Source: Ophioderma brevispina
Lineage: Eukaryota > Echinodermata > Ophiuroidea > Amphilepidida > Ophiodermatidae
DNA length: 64,000 nucleotides
Assembly: GCA_023653785.1 (NCBI GenBank)
Contig: JAMKCH010035974.1
Span: 1-64,000, forward strand
Direction of reading: 5' to 3'
Within the stretch, counting starts at the first letter, position 1, and each line of letters begins with the position of its first letter. The notes under the pieces are model-generated. The model saw nothing but the letters and a program-made list of their open reading frames with translations, did not search any database and was not told the origin of the DNA. Below, piece by piece: positions 12,574 through 24,136 of the stretch. The translations under genes were made by a program, and so were the position numbers.

Positions 12574-13477
12574 AACTGTAGTCAGAAGGCAAATCAGGGA
12601 GTCATCATTTGATTTCGAGGGGTGGCTGGGTATTTTAGATCAAGGTAGTTTTTTTGCCCTTTGATCTAACTTTTTTTCTTTTTATTTGTCACATGTTCTC
12701 CCTTCTCCACCAATGGATGGCAGAGAAGGACATTCATTTATTTTACAGTCTGGGAGGTGGATAATAGGGGTCAGATGGTGTGAGGGGTAATTTTTTTCAT
12801 GGCTGGTGTGATATTCCCTAGACAACCTTGAAATCGAATGGTGCATTCCTAAGGAAAAAATACTTGCTCAGATGATAGTAAACACAGTTCTGCTCATGCG
12901 GCCAGCTTAGATTCTTCAGTTTGGCTCTCATTTGCGAGTCTCCACAATCTATACTTTGTTCATCACCTAATAGGCAAAAATTATTCGGCTTTAGTTTATC
13001 TGTGCTTGAAAATAATTCCGTTTTTCATGTGCACCTCTTTTTCCACAAGCATGTGTCATGCGTACATTGTGCACTGCGTCTGCTGCGGTAGTTTTGCTTG
13101 CAGTTGCGCCCGCGCTATTCTCTATCAGTTCGTGGTATAAAGAGTCTTGCCTATTTGGTGATGAACAAAGTATAATGCATTATCTTAAATGAGGCAAAGA
13201 ATTTAATTATGTGATTCATGTAGAATTGACAACATAATTGACAAGTCATCTGAGATGAAGTTAAAAAAACAATATAAGCTTGCTATGTCTTTGTACATGT
13301 AGAAGATAGAAATTTTGTAGTAGTAATGTTAATATAGTCCAATGTTCCTTTTGCCATTTTAGTAATGCTGGATTTGTAGAGTAACAGATCCATTGTGCTT
13401 CTGAAATGTGAAGCTGTGATGTCAGGTAGATATGTACACAGTTATTTGACTCTATGCATATTGTGTCTCTTATTTTT

Positions 13478-14032
13478 AAAAATGTTAAAGCACTAACAGC
13501 ACATTTTTTTGAAGAGCACCCCAATTTTCTTGATATTTTGAGATTTTTGTACAGTTGTATTGGTAATTGACTAGTAAACAAAACATGTGAATGGTAGAGC
13601 TCAGAACTCTCTGTGTCGCAAAGGAAGGAATTTTATAATTAGAATAATTAATATCGGAGATTTCTGATAATAATTCAATGCCTGCTGGAAACGTCCTTCC
13701 AATATGAAATAGCCAAGAAATTGCGCTGTGTATGTGTCTACTAGTTGTTCCGTCGGTTCAGGGAAGTCAAGTTAGAGATTATTTTTGTGAGGTGACACAA
13801 TTTCATCATGGATGGACATAAATTTGGCATTTCCAGCTCCTCCATTAAATTACAATCAGGGATCCCGATGCTAATTACAAAATCGATTCTTTTATGACAA
13901 ATACACATTTTTGAGCATTACCACTTCCAGGTATAGTTTACTAGTCAATTACCATCACAACTGTGTGAAAATTGTAAATTTTAAAAATTGGAGGCACTCT
14001 TCAAAAAATGTGCTGTTATTGCTTTAAATACT
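13478..14032. mobile_element. Foldback (inverted-repeat) element
   Basis: The left arm, about 13478-13582, contains AACAGCACATTTTTTTGAAG and GGTAATTGACTAGTAAAC. It recurs in reverse complement at about 13929-14032. The arms are about 105 bp, the whole is about 555 bp, and the centre is non-coding. The structure is typical of a non-autonomous DNA transposon. The exact ends and target-site duplication are not resolved. Confidence 0.7.
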
Positions 14033-14622
14033 GGCGACATAATTTTGACAGTAAAGAGCTATCACCCTGTAAAAATGAGGGAAAATCCAGGAATTTTGCC
14101 ATTTAGCCCTACAGAGGTCATTACTTGCATGTTATAGTGCCCTCTATTGCCCAAATCTCCATAGAAATTTGTATAACATTTGTTTTATTCTGGTGCTGTC
14201 AAAATAAATGAGACTTTCAAACAGACTTTCCTTGAAAAATGGTAAACCACAACTGCAGCAATTTTGCATTTTTCAGACAACTAAAAAAATCTCATAAATC
14301 TAGGGAAAAAGAAATGTGATAAAATGCCAATTTTAAAATGTATTTATGCAATCTTCTGAGACACTTTTTATTTCTTTAGGTTTTATGTGTTTACTATAAT
14401 GCTATTTGTAGCACCTATTGCATACAATGGGAAAAAAGAGAAAAATGCTGAAAATTTCTTTTTTTTGCCGAAGACATAATCAAAGTGCCTGACATCTCAG
14501 CTGGAAAATGCATGTTAACATTTCAGTTGCAACACCTGTACTCCTCAATTAGTTAAAGTAGCATTTTTGTTTGCATTTGTAATAATACGTGCCATCTCTT
14601 ACTTCTCCTTCCATCCTTGTAG

Positions 14623-14643
14623 GTCCCAGATGAACCCATTCAG
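14623..14643 (+). CDS. WDR35: WDR35 candidate 21-nt micro-exon
   Basis: A 21-nt segment encoding VPDEPIQ lies between a good acceptor (CATCCTTGTAG) and a donor (CAG|GTAGCA). Both neighbours (ending 10027, starting 17551) are phase 0, so the gene stays in frame with or without it. With it, the linker between ATKADE and VLVLCNS is close in length to the vertebrate linker as I remember it. No homology can be claimed for seven residues, so support rests on splice sites, phase and length. Confidence 0.6.
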
Positions 14644-15897
14644 GTAGCATACCCTTCATATATCACCTTGGGAGACACTCGGTATCTTAAAGGGTGGCTT
14701 TCTAATCCAGCTTTGCCATCTTTTCGACCTGGCATGCCTGGGGGGAGCTTTACTTTTTTGAGTGCACCAACCCGTCAGGAATCATCTCATTCCCTGCACA
14801 CTTCTCATCTCTATATTCCAGGCCCCAGCACTGATAAAGAAATCGTAGGATTAGTATGTGTGAAGCAATTACAGAGCAGTCAGAATTCAGATTTTTAGTT
14901 TTAATCGTATTTATTTTTGTTGTTACTTTGGGTTTTGGTTATTGTTTACTTCTATGAAGTTGATTTTTAACTGTACACTAACAGTCATATTCTTGAATCC
15001 TCTTGGGGCAAAGTTGGAATGAACCACATGTACCTATATATGTAGAAAGAAATGGCACACATTAAGTTTGGCTGTCATTTATATTGATATCCAAAGGTTG
15101 AAGGTCCATTTTTTATTTTAGTACTTTCATTAATGGTTGTGGACCAGTGGATATCCTTGAAAAAGCTTCTTTTCAAATTCCAATTTATTTGATTGATTCT
15201 GATGTTGTATTTTGGTGTAATGAATCCATTTTGAAGTGGCCATACACAGCCAATGTGTTAAGGTGGAAAACTCTATTTGCATTCAGTATCAAACATCAAA
15301 AGTATGGACCAGACTTACTTAAAATTTGGCATCAGATTTGATACCATTGCCATGGCAACCAAATGCCAAACATGCTAATTTGCATAAATATGATTTTTTG
15401 GGAAACACAATATCTCACTCAAGACCCATATACCCTAGATATGTGGTTATTACATCAAATTAAAGCTCTTGACATACTCCATGGCCCAAACCTAAAAAAG
15501 CACTGATTTATTAACATAAAAATGCAGAAATTTGGTAAAATGATGGTAAATTGTGAAAGATTTTGGGAAAAAGTGCCTAATTAATATGCACATAGCTAAT
15601 TTATCAACTTTGCTAAAATATATTTAATTTTTTAGGTTTGGGTCATAGAGCAACTTAAGTACTATCTACATGGTAAATTTTTTTTTTTTTGAAGCAAGAT
15701 AACATATGTAAATCTTGTTTTTCGTTTGCAAAATTACTAAAATACTATTTTAATTTTATGCAAATTAGGTACACTACAAATTTTTTAAGGATCATAAAAT
15801 AAACTTAATTTTAGCAATAATTGGCACTTAAGTCTTAAGAAAAACTGCTATGATTTGAGAGTACCATTTTTAATGGCAATTTATTAAATACTGCCTT

Positions 15898-15951
15898 TTG
15901 AAAAACAATAAAATACATAAGAATCAATTTCTTATGTATTTTGTTTTTCAA
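15898..15951. repeat. Short near-perfect hairpin
   Basis: Arms TTGAAAAACA..AAAATACATAAGAA and its complement are separated by about five bases. It would fold tightly in DNA or RNA. No function is assigned. Confidence 0.75.
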
Positions 15952-16338
15952 GTGGCGATTTCAATTGCTTCCGATTACTAATTTTGATCTTGTGTACTTT
16001 GGAACCCTATCTCGGATTTTTTTCAAACAAAAAGCAAATGAAAGGTGAAATTTAACTCTTTCTCATAGTTATAATTTCAAAAAACAAATAATTTTAGCCT
16101 TCTAGATGGAGTTTTCCATGTTAACAACTTTCATGTGTTATAGACAAAAATAACAAAATTCTGATTTATTTTTTATATTTTTAATTATATTTTTGCAGAT
16201 GAAACCAATTCTATACATAAAGATTACACACATACAAAACTTAGGCTAATAAACAGATATAATGATATTGAAAATATCAATTTCTTATTTATGTAAGTAT
16301 AGTAACAAAGCTATGGATTACAAATGTTCTGTTAAAAT

Positions 16339-16531
16339 ATCACTGGTGTAACCAGCGGGGGGGAGGGGGGTGAGAGCCCCTGCTCAGTACCCTTGTCCTC
16401 CCCCGCCAGCCCCCCAAATAAACTAAACGTTTGTACAGTGTCTATGGAGAAGAACCCAAATTCGCCCCTCAGAAAATGCCTCGGCACCCCTTCTGCCCCC
16501 CCCATTTGCAAAGGTCTGGTAACGCCACTAA
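16339..16531. mobile_element. Short terminal-inverted-repeat element
   Basis: The left end CACTGGTGTAACCAG pairs with the right end CTGGTAACGCCACT. The body is G- and C-rich, unlike the surrounding AT-rich intron. It has the structure of a MITE of about 190 bp. Confidence 0.65.
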
Positions 16532-16959
16532 AATATCTCCACATGTGGGTCATGAACTTTGTTGCTGAGGGTAATGATGTGAGAATATGCAATATGTACA
16601 GCATTGAGAATTTGACAATTTAAAAAAAAGTCACTGCTATACAGAAACCTATTGCTTTGATTTTCAAACATTTTAACCTTTGCCATACATACTGATTTGT
16701 CATAGCACATCATTTTATTGCTGTTTCACTGACATGCTTAGTATTGCTTACACCCACTGAGTTTGTTAGAAAAACAAAGTCATTGTTAACACTTCATTCA
16801 CAACTTAATATAACATTTATTTGATGAGTATTGAGGTGGCGACCTCATCTGAGACCGTGAATTTTTGTATTGGTGTTTAACAATCATAATAATACATGTT
16901 TGTTTTCTGATAGCATTTTTGATTAACCTATTTTACAAGCTCTGTATTCATCTTTGCCC

Positions 16960-17240
16960 TTTAGGCATGAAAAAATTGTTTCTTTGCCATAATGGAGAAA
17001 AAAAAATATGAGGGTCGGTTGGTCAGATTTTTTTAAAAAAGATTTTTACAATCATTTACTCTAAAGTGAATACAACATGCTACTATTTACAAGCTTTTTT
17101 TCAATGACATAACAAAGATCTTTAATTTTACTTGTTGTAGTTGTTTTATTGTCTTATCTTGTTTCGAGATTTTTTTGTCTTTATGTTGGTAAAAAATGTT
17201 TTTTTTTGTTAATTGTTGATGAAAACAGACAATTTTTTAT
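16960..17240 (+). repeat. Dispersed repeat with GGTCGG core, copy 1
   Basis: The sequence with GGGTCGGTTGGTCAGATTTTTT, TTTACTCTAA and AAGCTTTTTTTCAATGACAT aligns over about 280 bp with the reverse complement of 50760-51040. It is an unclassified dispersed element. Confidence 0.65.
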
Positions 17241-17550
17241 GCCTTGTTATCACTAGTGTAGCAGAGCTTAGGACATTTGGAAGTGTTGTGTACTAACCAT
17301 TAACAAAATTTACTGGTGTTGGTATTACCATGTAACAAGTATAACCCCATTGTGATATGATGTGTACTACAAATTTCTAGAATACCCCAGCTGGGATAAA
17401 TTGTAAAATTTTAGAGTGGAAGACTCATGATATGTAGAAAATCAGAATTTCAGAAGGGTATTCTAGGAACACTTTATTGTAGATATTTTGGTGTAATTCA
17501 GCTACTTTTCTCAGGATAATTTACTGTTAACTTTGTTGTTATTATAACAG

Positions 17551-17611
17551 TATGTATTGGTCCTCTGCAACTCCATTGGAACTCCTCTGGAATCAAAGTA
17601 TATTGATATTG
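17551..17611 (+). CDS. WDR35: WDR35 exon: YVLVLCNSIGTPLESKYIDI
   Basis: Clean 61-nt exon, entering in phase 0 and leaving in phase 1. The acceptor TATAACAG ends at 17550 and the donor GTGAGT starts at 17612. The product YVLVLCNSIGTPLESKYIDI matches the vertebrate VLVLCNSIGTPLDPKYIDI almost exactly and belongs to the second propeller. Confidence 0.97.
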
Positions 17612-18111
17612 GTGAGTATATTTTTTTTAATTTCAGGTATGAGATTACTCAATGTCAATCCTGTTTTAATCAAAAAGAATCCCACGAGTACCGTATTTTG
17701 TTGGGTTACTGATGTCAATTCCGTTAAGTTTACAGACATTGGCTTATGAGCTGCTGTGACCACACACATAATATCAAAAGAGTAAAAAATGCAGAAAAAC
17801 TTGTGATTGAGCAAAATAAAACAGGAACAAGTGCTCAAAAAATCAATTTACCTTCTAACAGCAAAGTATATTTGTCTGGCTATAACATATTTCAGTGGAA
17901 AATCTAGACAGCCAACCATGTGAAGGGGCAGTACTAAGAAAATGTAAAGGAAAACCCCATTTGTGCTGTTGATATTCATTTGACTCCTTGCTAAAACTTG
18001 TCTAAGTAGCAAGAGTATAAATTATCACACGTTTTAGATATAGTTAAGTTGAGCATCTATTGCCAGAAAGTGGCTTCATTACCCCTAGTTCTCTCTTACC
18101 CATTGTTGCAG

Positions 18112-18326
18112 AGCCTCAGTATGTGGCACTGACCAAAACCCATGTGATAGCAGCCTCCAAAGAAGCCTTCTATGTGTGGCAATTCAAGACACCTAAAAAA
18201 CTGACTTCAATGGAGGTTAACCAAGCTCTTGGCAAGAAGAAGGACACCCGCGAGAGAGTCTACCACATTGATGACACACCATCAGGGGCTGGAGAAGGAC
18301 TGCTAGACTTCAGCAAAGCTTTTGCT
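18112..18326 (+). CDS. WDR35: WDR35 exon: [17 protein letters not shown]
   Basis: Clean 215-nt exon (two bases of a split codon plus 71 codons) between TTGCAG and GTAAGT. It encodes [20 protein letters not shown], then [17 protein letters not shown], then [11 protein letters not shown] and LLDFSKAF. This corresponds to the conserved [14 protein letters not shown] and YH.DDTPSG stretches of WDR35. Confidence 0.97.
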
Positions 18327-20090
18327 GTAAGTTTTAAAAATAATTTTAGATACTTCTAGATTAGATTTGATATAGAAAATCAAATGCCCCTCAATAAATT
18401 GGAAAGGAAATAGGTTTTAGTTTTCTTTCCTTCTTGTAACTTTGAATCAATAGTGCACTTGCACAGGAGGCCAATAAGTTGACTTGGCCAGACCTGTCCT
18501 CCAGAGTAATCCAAGCATGCAAAGAATACAAACAAAATCACCTGCAGAAATAACTGAAATGTTCAGGTGAACCAGGTGCATGTGTTTTATTCTTTGCATG
18601 CTTGGATGATCTGGAGGACAGGCTTAACATAATTGACCTGTGAAAGGACCCTGCAGGATTTATGTTCTTATTCACTTCAGCTTGAGGGGTTTTGTGACTA
18701 GCACTTACACACCATGACTTTCTAATAGTTGAGAGGCAAATAAATACCTCAGCCTTCCAGACAAAGGACTCAGATTGATCATGTAAATTAAAGACTTTGT
18801 CCTGTTGTGAGAGCTTGCTTGTCTGTACATTTCAATACTAGACAGAGGAATGGTGGTACCAATTTGTTGTGTTCCATGTTAATTCACCATATCCATATGC
18901 AGGAATACAGAGCTGCATTTATATTCTTGATTGTTGCACTGCCATAACAGTGTAATTGTTGTAGCCAAATACTTTGCTATCATAGTGTTGCTGGAGTTGT
19001 TTCGACAACATGTGTCGAAAGCAGAGCTAACATAATTGAGCATAAACCTATAATGAACTGAACTTGACTTATGACCTGAGAAAATGCCCATTTTCTGGAT
19101 CCAATGACATCATCTGATAAAAATATTACTCCTGTTATTATAACTGTACTACAAGATACTGTGAGAGGCTTGTACCTTATGACAGAAACACCTACAATTG
19201 CTTTTTACTGTGAGCTGTGACCAAGAGGTGAATGTCTAACCAAAAGGTAAAATTTGCAATAAGTTTTGTGTAATATTTACTGACACCACAAACTTGGCCA
19301 CAAGCTAGCTTAAGAGGAGGCACAAACTCTTCCACTCTTGACTTCAGACGTCCGACTTTTGGGTCAAAGGTCAGTAAAGGTCAAATGGTAGATCACTGCT
19401 GCATTTTGACCTCTGCGTGACTAAATAATAAAAGGATTGTAAGTACTATATTCCTGGCCCTATGTGACTGAATAGAAAAATTTAAGATCATTTGAAAAGA
19501 ATCCAAACAAACCGACACATTTACTCCAAGTGACCTTGAAATTCTTTACCCTTTATCAAAGTATAATCCAAAATCTATCTTTAATCCTTGGGGTGTTACA
19601 AGATGTTGGAATAGATTTTAGCAGTATAAATCTTCTCTATTGCCCCTGCTAATATACCAAGATGACCAAAAAATGTAAACCATATTTTTGTTTATAAATA
19701 TAGAATGCAAGTGGATAAAACATTGTTTAAAAGATTTGTATCCAAAAATTCCACTTCTAAATTATCTATTATGACACATAGTTCATGTTTGTCTCTTCCA
19801 AACATTTAAAAAGTGATTACTATGTGACCCATGATTAAAGTTTCAAAGGTCAAGTTTGTTCACTAAACGTGGTAACACACTCATGTTCTGAGGAACACAT
19901 TAATGTATTTTGAAACGTTGTGTCGCTGTGCAATTCATTTCTTAGCATCATCTTGCATCGTTTATTTTTTTAAAATTGTGATACAGGTTTCCAACATATT
20001 GCCAACAAAGGCCCCAGTCACTTTCTTTATTATTGTAGGTTTTTAGCACATTTGCTAATTAAACTGTATTATTTTGTTTTACAATTGCAG
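18327..20090 (+). other. Intron with a hairpin repeat
   Basis: An inverted repeat lies at 18470-18645 (listed). The rest is unique-looking AT-rich intron sequence without a gene. Confidence 0.6.
18470..18645. repeat. Inverted repeat / hairpin element
   Basis: The arm with CCAGACCTGTCCTCCAGAGT and AATCCAAGCATGCAAAGAAT recurs inverted as ATTCTTTGCATGCTTGGATG and ATCTGGAGGACAGG, around a loop of about 45 bp. The outer parts (AATAAGTTGAC / AATTGACC) are weaker. It is probably a small foldback transposon. Confidence 0.75.
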
Positions 20091-20254
20091 CCCACTCGTG
20101 ATCCAATCTGTAGCGTGTGTGCATCAGACAAAGTGCTTATGATAGGCCGTGAATCGGGGACATTAAATCGCTACTCACTGCCTCATGTAGCACTCATCAA
20201 TAAACATACTGTTAATTGCCGTCCCCATGCCATCTCACTCAACTGTAATTCTAG
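20091..20254 (+). CDS. WDR35: WDR35 exon: second propeller, [13 protein letters not shown]
   Basis: Clean 164-nt exon, phase 0 in and phase 2 out, between ATTGCAG and GTAAGT. It encodes [20 protein letters not shown], then [20 protein letters not shown] and [13 protein letters not shown]. The motif RDPIC..ASDK..M.GRESGT..RYSLP is diagnostic for WDR35. Confidence 0.97.
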
Positions 20255-20441
20255 GTAAGTGTCATTTAGGAATGTTGAGGTATTAAGCTTAATTTCTGAG
20301 CAATTAAATAGCAAGGATAATAAGGGGAAGGGGTTAATTTTCATCTGAAAAACCACCAAGGACCTTAGTTTAGCTTTATTTGGACTTACAACATTATCAA
20401 TAAACAAAATCAATATTCAATACATAGAATGAAAATCATCC

Positions 20442-20570
20442 AATGCAGTACCGTACACAGCATTTATTTTTGGGGTGCAGGACTTCGAAAAAGTGGACTA
20501 TTTTAGTAAAAAGGTGAACCGTTAAAGACGCTTTTTGGGGTCATCATGTGTAGTAAACTTTGTTTTGAAA
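20442..20570 (-). repeat. Dispersed repeat related to 9330-9500
   Basis: GTACACAGCATTTATTTTTG followed by AAAAAGTGGAC matches the reverse complement of the repeat in the 9.07-9.93 kb intron. Only the end of the family is seen here. Confidence 0.5.
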
Positions 20571-20789
20571 AGGTCTATTATATCTAGATGGAGTATGTAT
20601 AGACCATGTCACTTCTAACATCACTGGAGAAAAGGAACAAAGACCATTTGTTGCTGCTTTGAAGGAGACATTCTTTTAAAACTTCTGTTAATACCAAGTA
20701 AGCCATTGGTTAGGAATTGTTACTGGAAGCATGTTGAAAGACCAGATACTAATCTGTTTGAAAGCATTAGAAGGCTTACAGCCCTTCTG

Positions 20790-20995
20790 CACCCATGGGT
20801 TTACTATATTCACCCAGGTGTAAATGGGGAGCTGTTAGGGGTAGTCATACTGTGCGCCGTTATAATTGGCTGCCGAATTTTCAATATGTGAAAAATGTGA
20901 TTTATCCTAGTGACAGCGGAATAAATGTAAAGCGCTTTGAGACGTTGTGTAAAGCGCTATATAAATACTTGCATTTATTTTTTTATTTTTTTTTA
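20790..20995 (+). mobile_element. 3' half of a tRNA-derived SINE
   Basis: Contains CACCCAGGTGTAAATGGGGA, then GCTGTTAGGGGTAGTCAT, and ends in GTAAAGCGCTTTGAGAC and a T-rich tail. The same body occurs in the SINEs at 21725-21903 and 27950-28240. The tRNA-like head is missing, so this is a 5'-truncated copy. Confidence 0.65.
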
Positions 20996-21091
20996 TTTAT
21001 ATTCTGTCATTGCAAAAAAAAAATTAAAACTGGCAAGTCTTTAGTAATTTCGTGAAAAGTACCATGTTGAATCTCTTTGCCATACATGCAG

Positions 21092-21302
21092 CCGGTTAGC
21101 CATCATTGACATATCTGGTCTCTTGACCTTCTTTGACCTGGATGCCAAGTGGGTGAACACTGAAGGCCAGGAGATACAAGGTCAGCATCTGGACTTTGAA
21201 CGCAAGGATGTCTGGGATATGAAGTGGGCAGAGGATAACTCCGAGCTATTTGCTATGATGGAGAAGACCAGGATGTACATATTTCGCAACTTGGACCCAG
21301 AG
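21092..21302 (+). CDS. WDR35: WDR35 exon: [14 protein letters not shown]...KWAEDN
   Basis: Clean 211-nt exon, one base of a split codon plus 70 codons. It lies between ACATGCAG and GTATGA. It encodes [19 protein letters not shown] and [20 protein letters not shown], then [13 protein letters not shown]. This matches the last WD40 blades of the second propeller ([38 protein letters not shown]) with no gaps. Confidence 0.97.
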
Positions 21303-22020
21303 GTATGAGATGGTATTTCTTTCTCGTGTGAAAGTAAAGTTGTGATTAGAGTATGCCAATAATATGCTACAAAGTTTTGTACCAAAGTAGCATACAGTTA
21401 TAGTTTATTACAACAATTGGGATTGGAGTCGTGGTTAGGATCAAGGTAAAATAGTATGTTGCTTTACCAGATGGAGGAGGATCACCAGGTTAAACCAGTT
21501 AACAACCATGAAACAAATGTGAGATGTTTTATTGTAATCATCCTTTGAAAAAAAATTCTCAGTATCTCCTTCTGGCTGTTATAATTAAAATAAAAAATAA
21601 TAATACAAAAGGTTTGGTAAAGTGTCATTTTTACAAGATCATGGCACTGTTGCTTGCTTCACCATCAGGAAATTGGCACAATCATTGTACTTCACCTAGG
21701 ATGGCAGATGGCCAAGCACACAACCTATCAGCACTTGTATTGTAATAATTCCCCTAACAGCTACCCAAATGACACAAGGGTCCACGATTCAAGCGAAATA
21801 AATTGCGTTGCCCAAGTGCACAACATGTTGGCTGCAGCGTGGCTCAAACCCACAACCTTCAGATCATAAGTCGGCCATTTTATCCACTGGAACAGATGTG
21901 CCCTTTGGCAGCATTCATAAACGTAAACATCCCTTGTTGACCAAGAAGTAGTGAATTGTCCATAACTAGATAGTTAAATAGGTTTTTCTTATTGATTGCA
22001 TCTTTATCTGTGACACACAG
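21303..22020 (+). other. Intron with a SINE
   Basis: A minus-strand SINE occupies about 21725-21903 (listed). The remainder has no recognisable gene. Confidence 0.6.
21725..21903 (-). mobile_element. tRNA-derived SINE, minus strand
   Basis: On the minus strand the head reads GGGCACATCTGTTCCAGTGG ... GAAGGTTGTGGGTTTGAGCC, with a pol III B-box-like GGTTTGAGCC. It is followed by the body GCACTTGGGCAACGCA and TCATTTGGGTAGCTGTTAGG, shared with the copies at 20.8 and 28.0 kb. Both ends are approximate. Confidence 0.7.
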
Positions 22021-22149
22021 GAGCCCATCCTAAGCTCGGGATACATCTGTAATTTTGAAGACCTTAACATCAAGGCAGTCCTCCTAGATGAGATCCTCAA
22101 AGACCCAGAACATCCTAACAAGGAATTCATGATGGAGATGGAGATCAAG
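22021..22149 (+). CDS. WDR35: WDR35 exon: propeller-solenoid junction
   Basis: Clean 129-nt exon (43 codons, phase 0 at both ends) between ACACACAG and GTCAGT. It encodes [20 protein letters not shown], then [20 protein letters not shown]. It matches [25 protein letters not shown] of WDR35, where the second propeller ends and the helical solenoid begins. Confidence 0.97.
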
Positions 22150-22536
22150 GTCAGTTTTAAGAAGTGAATCAATTTTATAATCAAATGCCTACTACCTTAG
22201 TAGTAAATGAGGATATCCCTTAGGCATAAGCTTCCAAGATAGTGCTATCCACTATACTCTCTGCCAGAAATGTTCAGTTCTTTACCGTGCGCCGAGCCGT
22301 GACGTTGCCGTCAACCACGGAATGAATTCTGATTGGTGTTTGTCATCCGCATGAGCTACCATATCCTCCTCCGCCCTTTTAGCATATATTGCAACTCGCC
22401 TGTTGCCGTGACACTCTGAAAACTTCTGACAGCAACTGTAAGTTTCGATTAATGAAGGCCAAGTACATTTTCAAATCTCTAATACTCTTCTAAGAGTGAC
22501 TTTTTTACTGTCTCATGTTCTGACTACTCTCTGTAG

Positions 22537-22620
22537 TCTCGCGTGCACACGGGATTTGCTTGAGAAGTTGGTCATTCGGATGCGCTCAGTTTATTGAAGA
22601 CACCCACATCCCAGATTATG
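22537..22620 (+). CDS. WDR35: WDR35 exon: solenoid start, QFIEDNPHPRLW (frameshifts)
   Basis: The acceptor CTCTGTAG ends at 22536 and the donor GTGTAA starts at 22621. Pieces are LLEK and QFIED, then CCACATCCCAGATTATG (PHPRLW), in changing frames. One missing A near 22602 would give EDNPHPRLW. Two to three further bases are missing between 22560 and 22590. The W codon is split TG|G with the next exon, in phase. The exon identity is secure; the base sequence is damaged. Confidence 0.75.
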
Positions 22621-23929
22621 GTGTAATTTCAGGCCATATTATTCATTAAAACATTACCATGATTATGTTACGGCTATGATATACTAGCCCGTCGCAGCGT
22701 GCGCATGTAAAATCGCTAGCGATAAAACTCGTGTAGCATTTATCATTCGCTTGCACGTGAATACGGGCGGTTGCGTTGGAAATCGATTGAGTTGAATTAA
22801 GTCAACGCTTGCGTCGCGTTGCTTGGGGGCGTACTAGTACTGATTTATTTATTAGAATCACAGTAACTTTCGCGAATCATCACGACGGATTGATTGTCAT
22901 AGAAAACTCTACGATCCTTTGCGATGCCTGTATTCATGGTATTCATTGTCTCATGTTTAGAAATATGTGGTTGGTTTGCCGGGGTAGCGAGACCACGACG
23001 TACATGAACATCTCTATCTTATGCTTGATCTCCATTCCTAGTGACCTGAGAATATGACATCCTAGCAATCAAGGAGTATGACATACCCTTAGTATATTTG
23101 GAACATTAGTTTATACAGAATTCCTAATGTGGACCTCTTGCTCCTTCGTTCCTATTCATTTTGGCAAAACTATGACGTGGCATTAAAAAGATCGACTATC
23201 TGCAAGGACTGTAGTTTCATTTTTATCACTGGCGTAAAGCCATGGGGATTTTGTGACAGATTTCTTCTGTTTGGTGTATGTGTATCGATATTGGTACAAT
23301 GACTGGGTTTTGATGTCCTGTTTTATCTTGCATAGTTTGCCATATAAACTTCATACTTGCCCAGGACCCAAGGGTGTGTACGCATTGACCTCTAATGACA
23401 TGCATATGTAACCCTTAACCATGTTCTACTTTGGTTAGGTTTTGCTTAGGTTAAAAAACGGTTGAACTTCTACCAGATCCCCAATGTCCAAATTTTGCCT
23501 CAAAACTTGGTATGTGGGTAGTGGGTCATGCATGTAATACCTGTTCGCTGTGTCATCATATTTTTGTGCATATTATTGACTCATTTGCCATATTTGCTTC
23601 TGAATGCTGATTCATTCCTCCCCCCCCAAAAAAATTCACTTTCTCTCATTCCCCCTTTGCAGAAAGCCAAGTTTATAAGATTTAGAATCACACTTTAGTT
23701 TCCACGGTGATACAACTGATTGCAATTATATAAATTGGTGCTTGTTTATTATCTCCCTCATCGAGTAACAATGTCCCTGTTTTTTAAGTAGTATTGATTG
23801 AGAAATACAGGATTAAATTTTTATTTTATTAAATATTTTTATCTTTTCAATACATACATTTGAATACCAGTTGCAACACTTTAAAAAAATTTGTGCCGTA
23901 AAATTATTAGTTCTTTTACGATATTAAAG
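22621..23929 (+). other. Intron, no gene seen
   Basis: Lies between two indel-rich exons and may itself be a lower-quality patch. No element boundaries are recognised. Confidence 0.5.
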
Positions 23930-24136
23930 GCTGTTTGCTTGCTGAAGCAGCACTTGAAAACCTAGATCTCAAGATGGCTGACACTTTGTACGTTGCCGTG
24001 ACTACCAAGGCCTTTGATTTTGTAAGCGTCTTGGCATCTCTACAAAGTGCACCATGACGAAGTGCACGAGGTTGCAGCTTATTTTCCAAGAGGTTTGAAG
24101 AAGCAGATAGAAATGTCCCCTAGATATGGACAGGAT
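23930..24136 (+). CDS. WDR35: WDR35 exon: LAEAALENLDL ... KRFEEADR (many frameshifts)
   Basis: Begins after TATTAAAG and ends at donor GTATGG, with phases matching both neighbours (TG|G in, AT|G out). Pieces are AEAALENLDLKMAD, then VRCRDYQG, then KRLG, then DEVHEVAAYF, then KRFEEADR and finally LDMDR. These follow the TPR-like solenoid of WDR35 in order but switch frame about six times. Single-base losses or gains near 23940, 23990, 24012 and 24020 and after 24090 explain the shifts. Confidence 0.8.

Larger units (their letters stand above)
10028..14622 (+). other. AT-rich intron with tandem and inverted repeats
   Basis: Very AT-rich between 10.2 and 11.2 kb, where two T-rich stretches (about 10350-10560 and 10570-10740) look like diverged direct repeats. 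An A run of about 45 lies at 11981-12025. A perfect 52-bp tandem duplication and a foldback element are listed separately. I see no gene. Confidence 0.6.
14644..17550 (+). other. Intron with three dispersed repeats
   Basis: This intron contains a short perfect hairpin at 15898-15951, an inverted-repeat element at 16339-16531 and a repeat copy at 16960-17240, all listed separately. The rest is AT-rich without a recognisable gene. Confidence 0.6.

Noticed and set aside
31..24136. WDR35 as a processed or dead pseudogene
   Set aside because: Introns are present, splice sites and phases are intact, 14 exons are clean, and damage is confined to patches rich in homopolymer-type indels.
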